A stretch of DNA of 64,000 nt. Source: Molanna angustata. Taxonomy: Eukaryota; Arthropoda; Insecta; Trichoptera; Molannidae. The translations under genes were made by a program, and so were the position numbers. Position 1 is the first letter of the stretch, and each line of letters starts with the position of its first letter. The stretch spans positions 25,613,758-25,677,757 of the forward strand of contig OY754969.1 in NCBI GenBank assembly GCA_963576475.1, written 5' to 3'. The notes below the pieces were generated by a model. That model saw only the letters and a program-made list of their open reading frames with translations, made no database searches and was not told the DNA's origin. Positions 11,735-22,372 of the stretch are shown piece by piece.

Positions 11735-12095
11735 ATACATTAGGAGAGCATATAAACCATATCACCCCATTTTGAAATAAATTTTCTCAAATATGTTTAA
11801 CAGTGTGTTTCTAAAAATAATACCATAAGAATTTTCAATATCTCTCTAGTGATGGTTCGTCACACAATTTTAAAATAGAACACGAATTCCCATAAAAACT
11901 CATTAAAAATATCCTTTACAGAGTTTATTTTTAAATTACTACATAATTATGTGTCGTGGAGAAATAAATATTATAAAGAATGCTTAAAATCATTTTTTTA
12001 ATCACGCATAAGCCCTTTTAAACGCAAACGATAGTTACTCTTACTTACACGTAACTTCATAGTGCAAAAGTAGGTTTTAATATATTATATTTTCA
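11735..12095 (+). repeat. Unclassified repeat U2, copy 2
   Basis: It is homologous to 6510-6950 across its length, with several small gaps. The host repeat continues left of the inserted 625-bp element, before 11101, although that part is less clear. The class is unknown. Confidence 0.45.
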
Positions 12096-12349
12096 AACAA
12101 TATTTAATAAAGCCATAAGTAGGTACCTACCTAATTACAGCGATAAAAAGATGTTTATTTATTTATTTATTTTCTCTCAGAAAGCTACAGATATAATTTA
12201 TTTTACATTACATTTATTGTATAAAAGTTGAGGCAAAATTGCTTTCTTCAATTTAAATTAATGATTATACAGTAATTGATTATACAGTTGAAAAATTAAT
12301 AATAAAATATTAGATAAAAGAGAAAAAAATTCTAAAAGATAGATAAAAA

Positions 12350-13125
12350 AAAACAAAGATATGCACATATAGGTACCTACAGTTAACGAGTATGTTTCAG
12401 AATGAGGAGATGGGATCTTTAGTGATATATTATAAAGATATGTACCTAAATATATTATAAATATATATTATAAAGATACCAAAAAATATACAAGTAAAAA
12501 AACAAAGATATGCACATATAGGTACCTACAGTTAACGAGTATGTTTCAGAATGAGGAGATGGGATCTTTAGTGATATATTATAAAGATACCTAAATATAT
12601 TATAAATATATATTATAAAGATACCTAAATATATTATAAATATATATTATAAAGATACCTAAATATATTATAAATATATATTATAAAGATACCAAAATAT
12701 ATTATAAATATATATTATAAAGATACCTAAATATATTATAAATATATATTATAAAGATACCTAAATATATTATAAATATATATTATAAAGATACCAAAAT
12801 ATATTATAAATATATATTATAAAGATACCTAAATATATTATAAATATATATTATAAAGATACCAAAATATATTATAAATATATATTATAAAGATACCTAA
12901 ATATATTATAAATATATATTATAAAGATACCAAAATATATTATAAATATATATTATAAAGATACCTAAATATATTATAAATATATATTATAAAGATACCT
13001 AAATATATTATAAATATATATTATAAAGATACCAAAATATATTATAAATATATATTATAAAGATACCAAAATATATTATAAATATATATTATAAAGATAC
13101 CAAAAAATATACAAGTAAAAAAAAA
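12350..13125 (+). repeat. 34-bp AT-rich satellite array
   Basis: The unit is AAAGATACC, then TAAATATATTATAAATATAT, then ATTAT; most copies carry either CCTAA or CCAAA at one site. About 18 units fill 12590-13105. Just before them, an approximately 90-bp segment containing AACGAGTATGTTTCAGAATG occurs twice, at about 12375 and 12525. This indicates segmental duplication at the array edge. Confidence 0.85.
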
Positions 13126-13974
13126 TAGGTAGGTATTATAAAATAATATTAGGTACCTGTGTTTTTGTTATTTTTTCTAGATTATTAAATATTTTATTTA
13201 TTTCTAATTTTATTGACTGCTAATACGTGATGGAATTCTATTATCAATATTATAAAATTACTTTAAAAATAAGTTAAAACACAATTTTTTAAAGTAAGTT
13301 TATAATATTTAAATATTTTATTTTTAAATTTAATTAAATATTGACCTTCATAGTAAATACCTTCATAGTAAATAAATGTTGTCACCTCGTTTTTAAACAT
13401 TGAGAAACTATATTGTATTTAATTTTTTTAAATTAATAATGAATATATTTAATAGTGTTTTATCGTTGCGTTGCAGTGTTCCAAATCTTGCCTGGGGTTG
13501 GTTCTTTGATTTGAATTCATTTCTGTTGAACACAGGCGGGGGTGTTTTCTTCTGTGGTCAGCGGCGGCGGAAACCATTTGTCAATCCTTCATACATCAAC
13601 CACTATTATTATCATCATTAACTTGTGTAATTATTATTGAAAAGATCAATTTCTCGTATCGATTCCAGACTGATTCAAAATTCCAACCCTCGCTTCTTAT
13701 TTTCCACAGCGCCCCTTCAAGGCCTTTTTAAGTTTTCACGGGACCCTAGTCCAAACTGTGAGAAACCGTAAACTGCCCGGGGTGCCGAAAATCATAAAAC
13801 CCAAAATTTTCCCTCGCTGTATACCTACCTAAAAGCGTTTCAACAAATATTGAATTATATTGATTAGCGTTACCGTTATACGAATATACTTTTTTTTTAT
13901 TTATCATAAAAAGGATCCTTTATCTATTATAATTTTTCCCTGCACTTAGAATAGTGCTTTCACGATGTTAAATA

Positions 13975-14235
13975 ATAATAATAATAATAATAAGTAATTT
14001 ATATAGCGCCGTTTAATGATTTAAAATCATTCCAAGGGCGCTGGTAGCTCAATTCTGTAATGCTCTGCGAAATAAAGTTGTTTTTAGTTTTTTAGAGAAG
14101 GTGTCTTTGCTTTGAGCACCGCGGACATCAGAAGGTAGTTTATTCCACTTTAATGGACCGCTCACACTAAAGCATCGATCATAGTATGCCGCTTTGTTGG
14201 CTCTGTCCACCTCCTTCAAGGAGTTCGTACTCTGT
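13975..14235 (-). mobile_element. L2/CR1-like LINE, 3' end
   Basis: On the minus strand it encodes a diverged form of the C-terminus (a KWNKLPSDVRG-like string and KKLKTTLFRR). It then has a CAGCGCCCTTGGAATG-type 3' UTR and GGCGCTATATAAATTA, ending in a (TTA)n tail at 13975-13992. The tail shows orientation and the intact 3' end; it is 5'-truncated. Confidence 0.7.
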
Positions 14236-14309
14236 GATCCAGACGACCTAAGTGTGAGGTGTATGTTGTATTATCGTCATTTATTTCGAGTGTACCGTTG
14301 GAGCCGGGA

Positions 14310-14482
14310 AATCGCAAATGACAATATGCAAATTCTCACTTAGTTCAGCAATGCGGTACACCACCAATTCTGAATGTAGTGCCTTTTTTATTTGAGACGA
14401 CACTTGTTCGTGGTGATACACACCCGCACACCTGCCGACGGTTACCCTACATTGCGGGATATGACGTGATGGTATGAATGAA
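14310..14482 (+). mobile_element. Short retroposon U3 with RTE-like tail, copy 2
   Basis: It matches the copy at 9222-9355 and is slightly longer at the 5' side. It ends GCGGGATATGACGTGATGG then TATGAATGAA. The conserved 3' end resembling RTE family 1 suggests a non-autonomous partner. Confidence 0.5.
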
Positions 14483-14704
14483 CCTATAATAATCGGACAC
14501 CGTGGCTTTTCTAATAAGACATCTGACTTCGAAGCAGTTGTTGTATTTATTTCCCGGAAAATTTATTTATTCATTTACCTTTTATCTCACCATATTTATA
14601 ATAACAATAATAAGTAATTTACTGCTGCTCAACAAGCTTTCTTTTTACAAAAGTTGTTTTTGCCTACATGTCAAATTAATACAATAGGTATCATATAATC
14701 ACGC

Positions 14705-14950
14705 AGTTTAGGGAAGAGAGAGAGAATCGAACGCGAGACACCTCTTTCTTGACACATATTTCTCGCTTCATTCGCGTCCATGCATCGTTGGATACACGCT
14801 CTTATGTTATTCTTACTTCTAACGTCTTCATCTTTGAAAATTCCATTTAAGTGATCGTCCCAACTTTTCCTTTCCGTTCCTCTTTTATCAGTCTTACATA
14901 ATTTTTTTTCAGGCGGTCATCTCTCAGTTTTATCCATGCGGTCAAATTAA
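14705..14950 (-). mobile_element. RTE family 1, 3' end fragment
   Basis: On the minus strand it encodes the decayed RTE C-terminus: a GRK/WDDHLNGIFKDE-like string, then SVYPTMHGREAR-like residues. It is close in order to 25204-25494. The (ATGT)n tail is missing. Confidence 0.65.
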
Positions 14951-15276
14951 TATTAGGTTTTTAATATAGGAAATACATAGGTATCTGTGAATTCCCTAAG
15001 AAGCATAATATTACATATTAAGTTGCGAACTTTTCGTAATAAGAATATATTCACAGATAAAAATCATAATTACGGCGCTGGCCGATTTACTAATGATATT
15101 AATAACAATTAAGAACTACAAATAATAACACTCAATTATTATTATTACCATTATACACTTCCTCAAAAGAATTAGCAGATCAATGCGTAAATTGTAATTT
15201 ATTTAAAAGAGCAAAATAAAATGCAACAAACGCATCATCAAGCTTTCAATTGGGAATAGTTCACCCATCCAGATAC

Positions 15277-16050
15277 TTAACATATCAAAGGATTAGGCTC
15301 TGAGGAGGTCTCTATACTACCTAACAACCCTACTGATTCCCGAATATTAACGTTTAAAAAATCTTTAACGATTCTACATGTATTCATTATTACCGTTTTT
15401 TGCATTTTTATTATTAAGTTTTTTGATAAATCTATAATTTCTAAATTACGGATTAACGATTTTGGAATAATGCCAGTGGCTGAAATAATGAACGGTAATA
15501 TTATTATTTTACGAGAATGCCAAAGTCTTTTCATCTCGTTACCTAAAGCGGTGTATTTTCTAATTTTTTCATCAAAATTTTTTACAATATTACTAGAATT
15601 TGGAATAGCCACGTCGCAAATATATGTTATTTTTTTAATTTTATCATGTATTATTAAATCGGGTCTGTTATTTTGAATTGACCGGTCAGTTAATATTGTT
15701 TTATCGTAATAAAGCGAAATATTATTATTTTCTAAAAATGAAATCGGATCATATTCATAATGTGGTTTTATGTTTATCACGTCAATTAATTTATATTTAA
15801 TAGCTAAATTTTGATGTAATATTTTTGCTACCTGATTATGTCTAAATGTATATTCTGATTGCGCGAGAAAAGAACAGCCCGATATTATATGCTCGATTGT
15901 TTCCGGAAAAGCCAAACATTTCCTACAACTATCATCTACTACATTTATGTCTTTTATTATATATTTTTGATAATTTTTAGTTTTTATTACTCTATCCTGA
16001 ATCGCTATTATAAAACCTTCTAAATCCGCGTCCAAATCACCAATACTCAA
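15277..16050 (-). pseudogene. Dong/R4-type C-terminal domain with restriction-like endonuclease
   Basis: A 257-residue open frame. Near residue 37 is CRKCLAFPETIEHIISGC, a Cys-x2-Cys-x8-His-x4-Cys zinc knuckle. Further on is RPDLIIHDKIKKITYICDVA, which fits the PD-x(12-14)-D active site of the restriction-like endonuclease in R2/R4-type LINEs, followed by Lys residues in NIVKNFDEKIRKY. This domain cleaves a specific target site in active elements. The frame itself is intact, although the element as a whole is not. Confidence 0.75.
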
Positions 16051-16188
16051 CCATTTGTTTGACCAAATTTTGTCAACATAAGGTTGGTTGAGATATTTTG
16101 GATGTTTAGAATGAATTATTTTATTTAGCCACGAATTTAGAAGGTCATCATTTATATTTATAATATTGTTATTGGCATTCTCGTCATT

Positions 16189-16800
16189 TCAATTTAATGT
16201 TGTTAAATTTTTGTCCGCCTCACAGATTACTTTATGCATTAAAGAACTATCAGATTTTTTGTGAAAGAAAGTTTTTAGCGATTCGATTTGATTATTATGT
16301 AACGATGTTATTTTTATTATACCCCTACCTCCTAAATTCCTAGGCAAATTGATTCGTTCAATCGCGGAATTAGGATGATGACAACGAAATTTAGTTAAAC
16401 GCGTTCTAATTGTTCTTTCTAAACTATCTAAATCAATATATCCTACATGTAAATTACGATTTTTTGTTTGTATTTGTTTAAGAATTACTGAATCAATTAT
16501 TAGTTGTTCTTTACATCCTAAATATTTTCTACGACATCCTTTTTGTTCTTCCGATAAAATATTTTTTTCATCCACGTGTTTATAAATTAAATCCGTCATA
16601 CAGGAAGTTAAAATTTTATAAATCGTAGGTAAACATGTTATCGGTCTAAATTGAGAAGGATTATTAATATTTTCATTTTTAGGAATTAAATATGTTATTC
16701 CTTTAATAAGAAAATTTGGAATATTTTGAGGATGTCGTATTAATTTTGATAAATTTTTAGCCAAAAGTGGATGTAAAGAAGTGAAACGTTTATACCAAAA
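16189..16800 (-). pseudogene. Dong/R4-type reverse transcriptase, internally deleted
   Basis: The frame opens upstream of the first Met with WYKRFTSLHPLLAKNLS. It continues with KGITYLIPKNENINNPSQFR, PITCLPTIYKIL and SEEQKGCRRKYLGCKEQLII, which are the N-terminal fingers blocks of this LINE group. It then runs from GYIDL directly into DSLERTIRTRLTKFRCHHPN and NLGGRGIIKI, which belong after the polymerase. Motifs A to E of the polymerase are therefore missing. It ends in a TGA after 191 residues from the first Met. Confidence 0.75.
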
Positions 16801-16929
16801 GTTATTTATACCAAAAGTTATTTTAAGATTTTTATTATTGTTGTTGGAATTTATTTCGTGTTGTAATGAATGATTTTTTCACACGTTTCTCAATTTCTTT
16901 TGCCGTTAATAATTTTAAAACAAAAATGT

Positions 16930-17133
16930 TTAGTCATATATTAAGTTTTTTTTTCCATAGCGCCTATAAAGCAAATGAAGGAAATCCTTCGTTATGCTAA
17001 TTGACCTTAAAGTCTGCCCATCATATATCATCAGATTCTTCAAACTGGGGCGGCGTTTCTTTTCATCATCCCCTGTATCTTTCGAATGGATTTCGCAGAA
17101 AATCGCATTAAGAAATAAGATAAGATACACAAA
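16930..17133 (-). other. Weak candidate exon, 66 codons
   Basis: The minus-strand frame reads from a hydrophobic stretch (VYLILFLNAIFCEI) into a charged, codon-like stretch with KKRR, ending FLHLLYRRYGKKN before a stop. There is no in-frame ATG before the middle of the frame, so an upstream exon would be needed. It is less AT-rich than its flanks. I recognise no family, and it may be chance. Confidence 0.15.
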
Positions 17134-18030
17134 GTATTTTCTTATTGAAGTGAATTAGGGAAATGCATTATATGATAAATTACATTTATTATTACAGTAA
17201 TATCATTTATACATTTTTATTTAGTCGGATTTACGCACAAAGGGATAAATTTAGTATAAGTAAGTACTCTCTGATACTATTTTAGAGTGGAAGAATACAA
17301 TTCAGAAATATTATTTTACATCATAAGTTAAATATAATTTATTTTAAATAACTAGAGACTTTTCCCCGTGGAGTCGAGCGGTTTGCGTACACATTAACCA
17401 AGCAATAAAATACAAATTTTAAAGAATTAACCTATTTAATAAGGATCTAATAAATTGTATTAAATTCAATCATTAGAGATTTACCCGTGTAATTATTTTT
17501 AATTAAACTATAAAAAATATACAATGTACGTACTCAATTCAGAATTGACCTTATTTTATTATTGGTTCAAATGCATAATATTGTACTTTATTTATTAGGT
17601 TTGAATTCATACTTATATAAATATTATATTTAAGTATTAGGAATTAAAATATTTTATAGATTTCAAATATAAAAATGAAAACAGCCTTGTCATGTAAATA
17701 GTTATTGGATATTAAATAATATTTTATCATGTCACTGAGAAATTATTATATTCGCCGCGGGATTTTTATTGATTTGCATAATGTTTGAAGAACTAGTCGA
17801 ATTCCTTAGGTTGTTACAATACAATGGGATGATATAACCTCTACCTATCAACAATACAAAGACCTTGATAACATCATACACTTATATAAATATTATCTAT
17901 TTAATCTTTTAAATTTTTATAAAACATTCGAAATGAAATCAAATAAGTAGACCTTTAAAAAATGAAAAATAGCACGATGACTATAAGTATAAAATTATCT
18001 TATATGACATGTAATGTTAGACGACTTCTT
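17134..18030. other. AT-rich non-coding stretch
   Basis: No coding frame, tandem repeat or tRNA-like head seen. Confidence 0.4.
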
Positions 18031-18463
18031 GGTGGCTATAACCAAAGAACATGGTTCCAGCAGGACGGTGCAACGTCACATACGTCAAATACATCTCTGC
18101 CACGAGTTCGTGAAATTTTCCCAGGCAAATTAATCTCCAGGAGAGGCGACATAAATTGGCCTCCACGCAGTCCTGATTTAACTCCTATGGACTTTTTCCT
18201 ATGGGGTTGTCTTAAATAAACCGACTTTTCTGGCGCATTTGAGCCACCACTGAGAGTCCACCTGCCGAGCCGTCATAAGTAATTTTACTGTTCGATTAAA
18301 TGAGTGCTGCGAACGCGAGGGTCTACATTTGGGAGATATTATTTTTAAGAAATAAATTACCAAATTTTTTTCTTTAATAATTAATAAACATTTTTTCGAT
18401 ACACGGCTTACTTTTTTTTTAATCGATCCTCTAAATATAAACTTCCTTTTGAGACACCTTGTA
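18031..18463 (+). mobile_element. Tc1/mariner-type transposon relic, 3' half
   Basis: The coding part (about 18040-18216) gives WFQQDGATSHTS (second catalytic Asp of the DDE triad), FPGKLISRRGDINWPPRSPD and LTPMDFFLWGCLK (third acidic residue). The following non-coding part matches that of the copy at 23769-24859. It ends in an inverted-repeat terminus which, read inward from 18463, is TACAAGGTGTCTCAAAAG. TA at the end fits the TA target of this superfamily. The 5' half is missing. Confidence 0.75.
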
Positions 18464-18814
18464 TAATAAAAACGTACCATTACATTGAATCTCATGAAGG
18501 GTAAGTATAGAAAACCGATGTCACATTTTTTCTCGACCTCCAAAAACAGATTAGGTTATCAATTCGACGTGAACTTTTTTTATGTACCTATGTATGTTCA
18601 GCTCAAAGACCTTTACTTTAGTAATATAAGGTCTTTGGTTCAGCTATTTCTTTTTACCACGATGACCAATTTCTATGATTTTTTTTTTCATTATAATAGG
18701 AAGAAAGTATCTTCCGATTGATCCAATTTCAATTTGGTCAAGATATGATCATGGAATCCATGAGAAATTTATCAAACTCTTCAATTTGCACTTCAGTGAT
18801 AAGAACTTTTTACA

Positions 18815-19356
18815 ACATTGTCCGATTTTAATGACTTATTTTATAATAAGAAGTGTTATAGTATCTATGCTACTGCTGCTGCTAGGCTAATCACCGGAAC
18901 CGCGAAATTCTCACACATATCCCACCATCTACGAAATTTTCATTGGCTAAAAGCGCCAGAGAGAATCGAGTACAAATTATGTATGTTGACTTTCAAAGCG
19001 ATCCATGGCATGGCTCCCACGTATCTTTCAGACTTCTGCATCCCTCTCACCGTAAACGAGCGACAACAAACACTTCGGTCAGCCACCACATCCATGATTG
19101 GCAAGTTAACTGAAATAAATAGAGTCAACACTACATCCTTCGGTGATCGTGCTTTTACTTTGGCTGGACCAGCATCGTGGAATAAATTACCACCAGAACA
19201 GAGGCGAATCGACAACTTATCACTATTCAGGAAACACCTGAAAACTCACATCTTCCGCGAGTCTTACAAAAAACTGTTATATATTCAAAGCGCCCTTGAG
19301 GCGAGGTTATCACAAAAACGGCGCTATAAATATCATCCCAATTTATTATTATAAGG
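18815..19356 (+). mobile_element. L2/CR1-like LINE, 3' end
   Basis: The 178-residue frame 18818-19354 has AARLITGTAKFSHISHHLRN, AIHGMAPTYLSDFCIPL and GDRAFTLAGPASWNKLPPEQ. It runs on into a 3' UTR with GCGCCCTTGAGGCGAGGTTA and ends TTTATTATTATAA. This copy differs from 3180-6297 at many positions, so it is a different subfamily. The frame is open from 18818 to the end, the least damaged of the C-termini here. Confidence 0.75.
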
Positions 19357-19674
19357 GAGTACTTCAGAAATGATCACACATAGGAATGTCATCAAGATCT
19401 GATGATGGAAATAACGAGAAAAAATTTCAAACAATTCGATTTGCAAAGTCGTCTGCAATTTAATAATCATTCAATACCACATCGTCCGAATTCGATAAAT
19501 CCTTTTTCATTAGAAAAGGATTTCTTCTTAGGTTGTTTCATCTGAACTAAACCAAGAACTTAGATGAAAGGAATCATGAGAAATCATGCAACTCATAAAT
19601 TTGCGAAGGATTTGCGTATTATTATTGAATATTCAAATTGTATGAAAGATAATATTACTACATACATACATATC

Positions 19675-19740
19675 ATCACGTCATATATCGAGTAGGCAGA
19701 GAGAACCGAATACCACATTTTTCTATCTCGACTTACATTA
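19675..19740 (-). mobile_element. RTE family 1, extreme 3' end
   Basis: A minus-strand (TGTA)n-type tail precedes, in plus-strand terms, CATCACGTCATAT, then GAGTAGGCAGAGAGAACCGA. Only about 65 bp of the terminal codons remain. Confidence 0.6.
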
Positions 19741-19984
19741 ATTATGAAGTCGTTTTTTTTCGATTTTTTTTAAGTGATAGATTATAATGATCAAAATGTC
19801 GCCAAATAATGATTATATTGTAAGTTTGGCGCAATTCAGGGGTGACTTCTATGCGAAAAATGCATTTGTCACCTCAGGTATAAGAATTGTTGCTCTCATT
19901 ATTTACAAAAAACCAATTCTCTCAATAGATGGCGTTACAACAAAAATAAATAAAAAATAATAAGAATGTTGTTCATAATTCCAC

Positions 19985-20322
19985 ACATAGATGGCTATAG
20001 TAAAAATTCCTTATTTTCAAGCGAAAAAAATTTCAGTATTACAATATATAGAACTTTCAAAATTGAATTGATAGGGATCTCATTAAAAAGGCATAATTGG
20101 TGAACGTTGCGCAAGCGCATAAAGTGATCACGTAAACCAGCCGATGACAGGTCGTAAGCCCTGTAGGTGCCTTGATTTCCCGGTTCTCCTACAGTAAATA
20201 TTCCAACTTCGTCTCTATTGAGATAATTTAAAATCTGTTAAAAAATACCTTTGACTCCCGACAGGGAAAAAAAGCCAATGTTTGCGCATATGCAATAATA
20301 AAAATATTCGATTATATACAAT
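19985..20322 (+). repeat. Unclassified repeat F, single copy
   Basis: Direct copy of the unit that forms the foldback at 46904-47476: it contains ATAGATGGCTATAGTAAAAA, GTGATCACGTAAACCAGCCG and CCTGTAGGTGCCTTGATTTC. It continues past the foldback arm through GACTCCCGACAGGG to AATATTCG, showing the full unit is longer than the arm. No class assigned. Confidence 0.6.
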
Positions 20323-20389
20323 TTATGATATCATTTTCATTCATTGTAGATTTAAAATGCGTGTAGCTTAAGGACATAAGTTTTTAAGA

Positions 20390-20465
20390 ACAGATCATAA
20401 GCTACACAAATCTAGACTGAAAACACAATTTAAAACTGCATCTCCACCGGGAATCGAACGGCGAA
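20390..20465 (-). mobile_element. SINE-C fragment
   Basis: On the minus strand it carries the B-box GTTCGATTCCCGGTGGAGA and the start of the SINE-C body (GTGTTTTCAGTCTAGATTTG). The rest of the element is missing. Confidence 0.6.
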
Positions 20466-20639
20466 GCCACGAAATCCGACAAATTTGTTTCTTTATGTTC
20501 TAAGAGGATTCTTTCAAACTTTTCTGGTGTTCTAACCGCCGCGCCCGCGCCGTGCGCAGAACGGGTGATAGTGAACAATCGGATATATAATATTATGAAA
20601 ACCGCTAAAAATTAAAATTCAATTTTCTAGGTAGTATCA

Positions 20640-20876
20640 AATTAGATCACATTCACATATCTGGGTTCCAACATATATGACACCGGTGGTTGTGAAGTGG
20701 AAGTGAAAAGACGCATCGCCATGGCAAAGAGAGCACTGAGAAAGCTCACAAGAGTGTGGAAGGACAGGACCGTCACAAAAAACACGAAGGCTAGACTCAT
20801 CAGGGCTCTTATATTCTCGACGTTCCTGTATGCTGTGGAAACATGGAAACTGAGGGAGTCAGAGCGAAAGAGGATC
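20640..20876 (+). mobile_element. RTE family 2, left part of split element
   Basis: A frame gives the end of an RTE polymerase thumb: GCEVEVKRRIAMAKRALRKL, then TKNTKARLIRALIFSTFLYA and VETWKLRESERKRI. It breaks at AGGATC (20871-20876) and resumes after AGGATC at 21790-21795 with RIDAFITWCWRRML. The duplicated hexamer marks an insertion of about 0.9 kb. Confidence 0.75.
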
Positions 20877-20949
20877 TGTTAGATAAAAAAATTCATGTAG
20901 GTACTAGCAATAATATCTATATTCTTCCTTTTGTTTTATCTTTTCGATA

Positions 20950-21470
20950 TACATTCAGTCAGTTTTCAATGCTGCAGCCAGACTCATCACTGGAGCCTCC
21001 AAATTTTCTCACATCTCTCACCATCTTCGCAATCTACATTGGCTTAAAGTCCCCGAAAGAATTGAATATAAGCTCTGTCTCATAATCTTTAAAGCACTTC
21101 GTGGTATGGCTCCTACTTACCTCTCCGAACTGTGCATTCCGCTTTCAATAAATGACAGACAATCATCACTTCGTTCTGCCTCTTCATCCATGGTTGGGAA
21201 ATTAGTTGAAATAAACAGGGTGCACACAACTAATTTCGGTGATCGTGCATTTGCTGTGGCAGGACCAAATGCATGGAATAAGCTCCCACACACCCTCAGA
21301 CAACTCGAAAATATATCTTCGTTCAGGAAAAAACTCAAAACGCACCTTTTTCGCAAATCTTACCAGAGCCGAAATGATACAACGTAATCATTTTTTCAGC
21401 GCCCTTGAGGTGAGATATTCACAAAAACGGTGCTATATAAATTATCCAAATTTATTATTATTATTATTTC
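20950..21470 (+). mobile_element. L2/CR1-like LINE 3' end nested in RTE
   Basis: It contains a shifted SQFSMLQPDSSLEP-type frame, then MAPTYLSELCIPLSINDRQ, GDRAFAVAGPNAWNKLPH and KKLKTHLFRKSYQSRNDTT (21106-21387). The 3' UTR GCGCCCTTGAGGTGAGATAT follows, then an ATT-type tail near 21455-21470. It is very close to 5800-6297 of the long element, so both come from one subfamily. Confidence 0.8.
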
Positions 21471-21514
21471 CGCTGTTGTGATCGTTGTCTTTTGTTTCCG
21501 TCAGTAAAATACTC

Positions 21515-21775
21515 GACCTGCATGCCACGGAGGGTTTGGGTACAGCAAAACAGAGTGAGGACAGAACAGGGCTGCTGTAATTACTTACTCTGGAGGTGGA
21601 GAAAAATAGATAATCCTGACTGTGAGTGCGGAGCAGAGCAGTCTGTGAAACTCGTGGTCCAAGAGTGCCAGCTAAAGAAATTTAGCGGAAGCCTCCAAGA
21701 TATACACGAGGCGAAACCAGAGGCGGTGGCCTGGCTCTCAGCGCTGGAACCAAGACGAAAAGTAAAGTAAGTAAA
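21515..21775 (+). mobile_element. LINE C-terminal fragment with zinc knuckle
   Basis: The frame 21492-21770 gives MPRRVWVQQNRVRTEQGCC, then WRKIDNPDCECGAEQSVKLV and VQECQL. It is the tryptophan/arginine motif plus Cys-x-Cys...Cys knuckle seen after the RNase H-like part of Jockey/R1-type LINEs. A related fragment is at 23253-23585. It sits downstream of the L2/CR1 end, inside the split RTE. Confidence 0.6.
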
Positions 21776-21789
21776 TACTCACATTGATC

Positions 21790-22170
21790 AGGATCGATGC
21801 CTTCATAACGTGGTGTTGGAGGCGAATGTTGTGCATCCCATGGACAGCCAAAAGAACGAATATGTCAATTCTGGACGAGCTGAAGATTAAGGATCGTCTG
21901 TCAACGATATGTTACACGTATCCTTCAATTCTTTGGACACATTGCCAGAATGTAACCGGACTGCCTCGAGAAGCTTGTTGTGATGGACAGCGTGGAGGGA
22001 CGGAGATCTCATGGTCGATCACCGATCAGATGGAGCGATCTGGTTTAGTCCATAATGGATTCTTTGGTGACTGGTGATCTGCGTTCAGCCCAAAACAGAT
22101 TGGCGTGGAGGCGGGCCATACGTGTGGCGACGGACTGCAGCCGATATCCTCAGTCATTAGGAAAAGGAAG
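21790..22170 (+). mobile_element. RTE family 2, right part of split element
   Basis: It continues the RTE C-terminus: RIDAFITWCWRRMLCIPWTA, KRTNMSILDELKIKDRLST, then a WRRAIRVATDCSRYP-type end and an A/G-rich tail (GGAAAAGGAAG). Several shifts occur after about 21930. Confidence 0.7.
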
Positions 22171-22184
22171 AATATATATTATCA

Positions 22185-22372
22185 AATGATGGGTCGATGG
22201 CAGGGGGGTTAGGGCGCTGGGCTAGTAATCCAGTGGTCGCGAGTTCGAATCCTGCCTCGACCGATTTCGTTCACCTATAGCACAAGTATTTATGCTTATT
22301 TTAGGGAACGTAGGAAGATGTATATGTACTTGTTTAACAAGGACATATTCATTTTTATTTAAAAAAAAATAG
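22185..22372 (+). mobile_element. SINE-A, tRNA-Thr-like head
   Basis: The head is GGGTCGATGGCAGGGGGGTT, and its anticodon arm has the loop CTAGTAA (AGT anticodon position). The B-box is GAGTTCGAATCC. The body, TATTTATGCTTATTTTAGGG, and the tail, TTTTTATTTAAAAAAAAA, match the minus-strand copy at 1750-1936. This is a retroposon rather than a tRNA gene. Confidence 0.75.

Larger units (their letters stand above)
15250..16865 (-). mobile_element. Dong/R4-type LINE relic
   Basis: A minus-strand LINE of the kind that uses a C-terminal restriction-like endonuclease rather than an AP endonuclease. It retains the fingers of the reverse transcriptase, the post-polymerase region, a CCHC zinc knuckle and a PD...D endonuclease signature. 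The catalytic palm (Tyr-x-Asp-Asp block) is not visible, so an internal deletion has fused the N-terminal and C-terminal parts. Only one stop (near 16189) separates the two long frames. The Dong/R4 label is by motif order and resemblance. Confidence 0.75.

Noticed and set aside
22185..22262. tRNA-Thr(AGT) gene
   Set aside because: The tRNA-like sequence has mismatched arms and is followed by the same non-tRNA body and A-rich tail as the copy at 1750-1936, so it is a SINE head.
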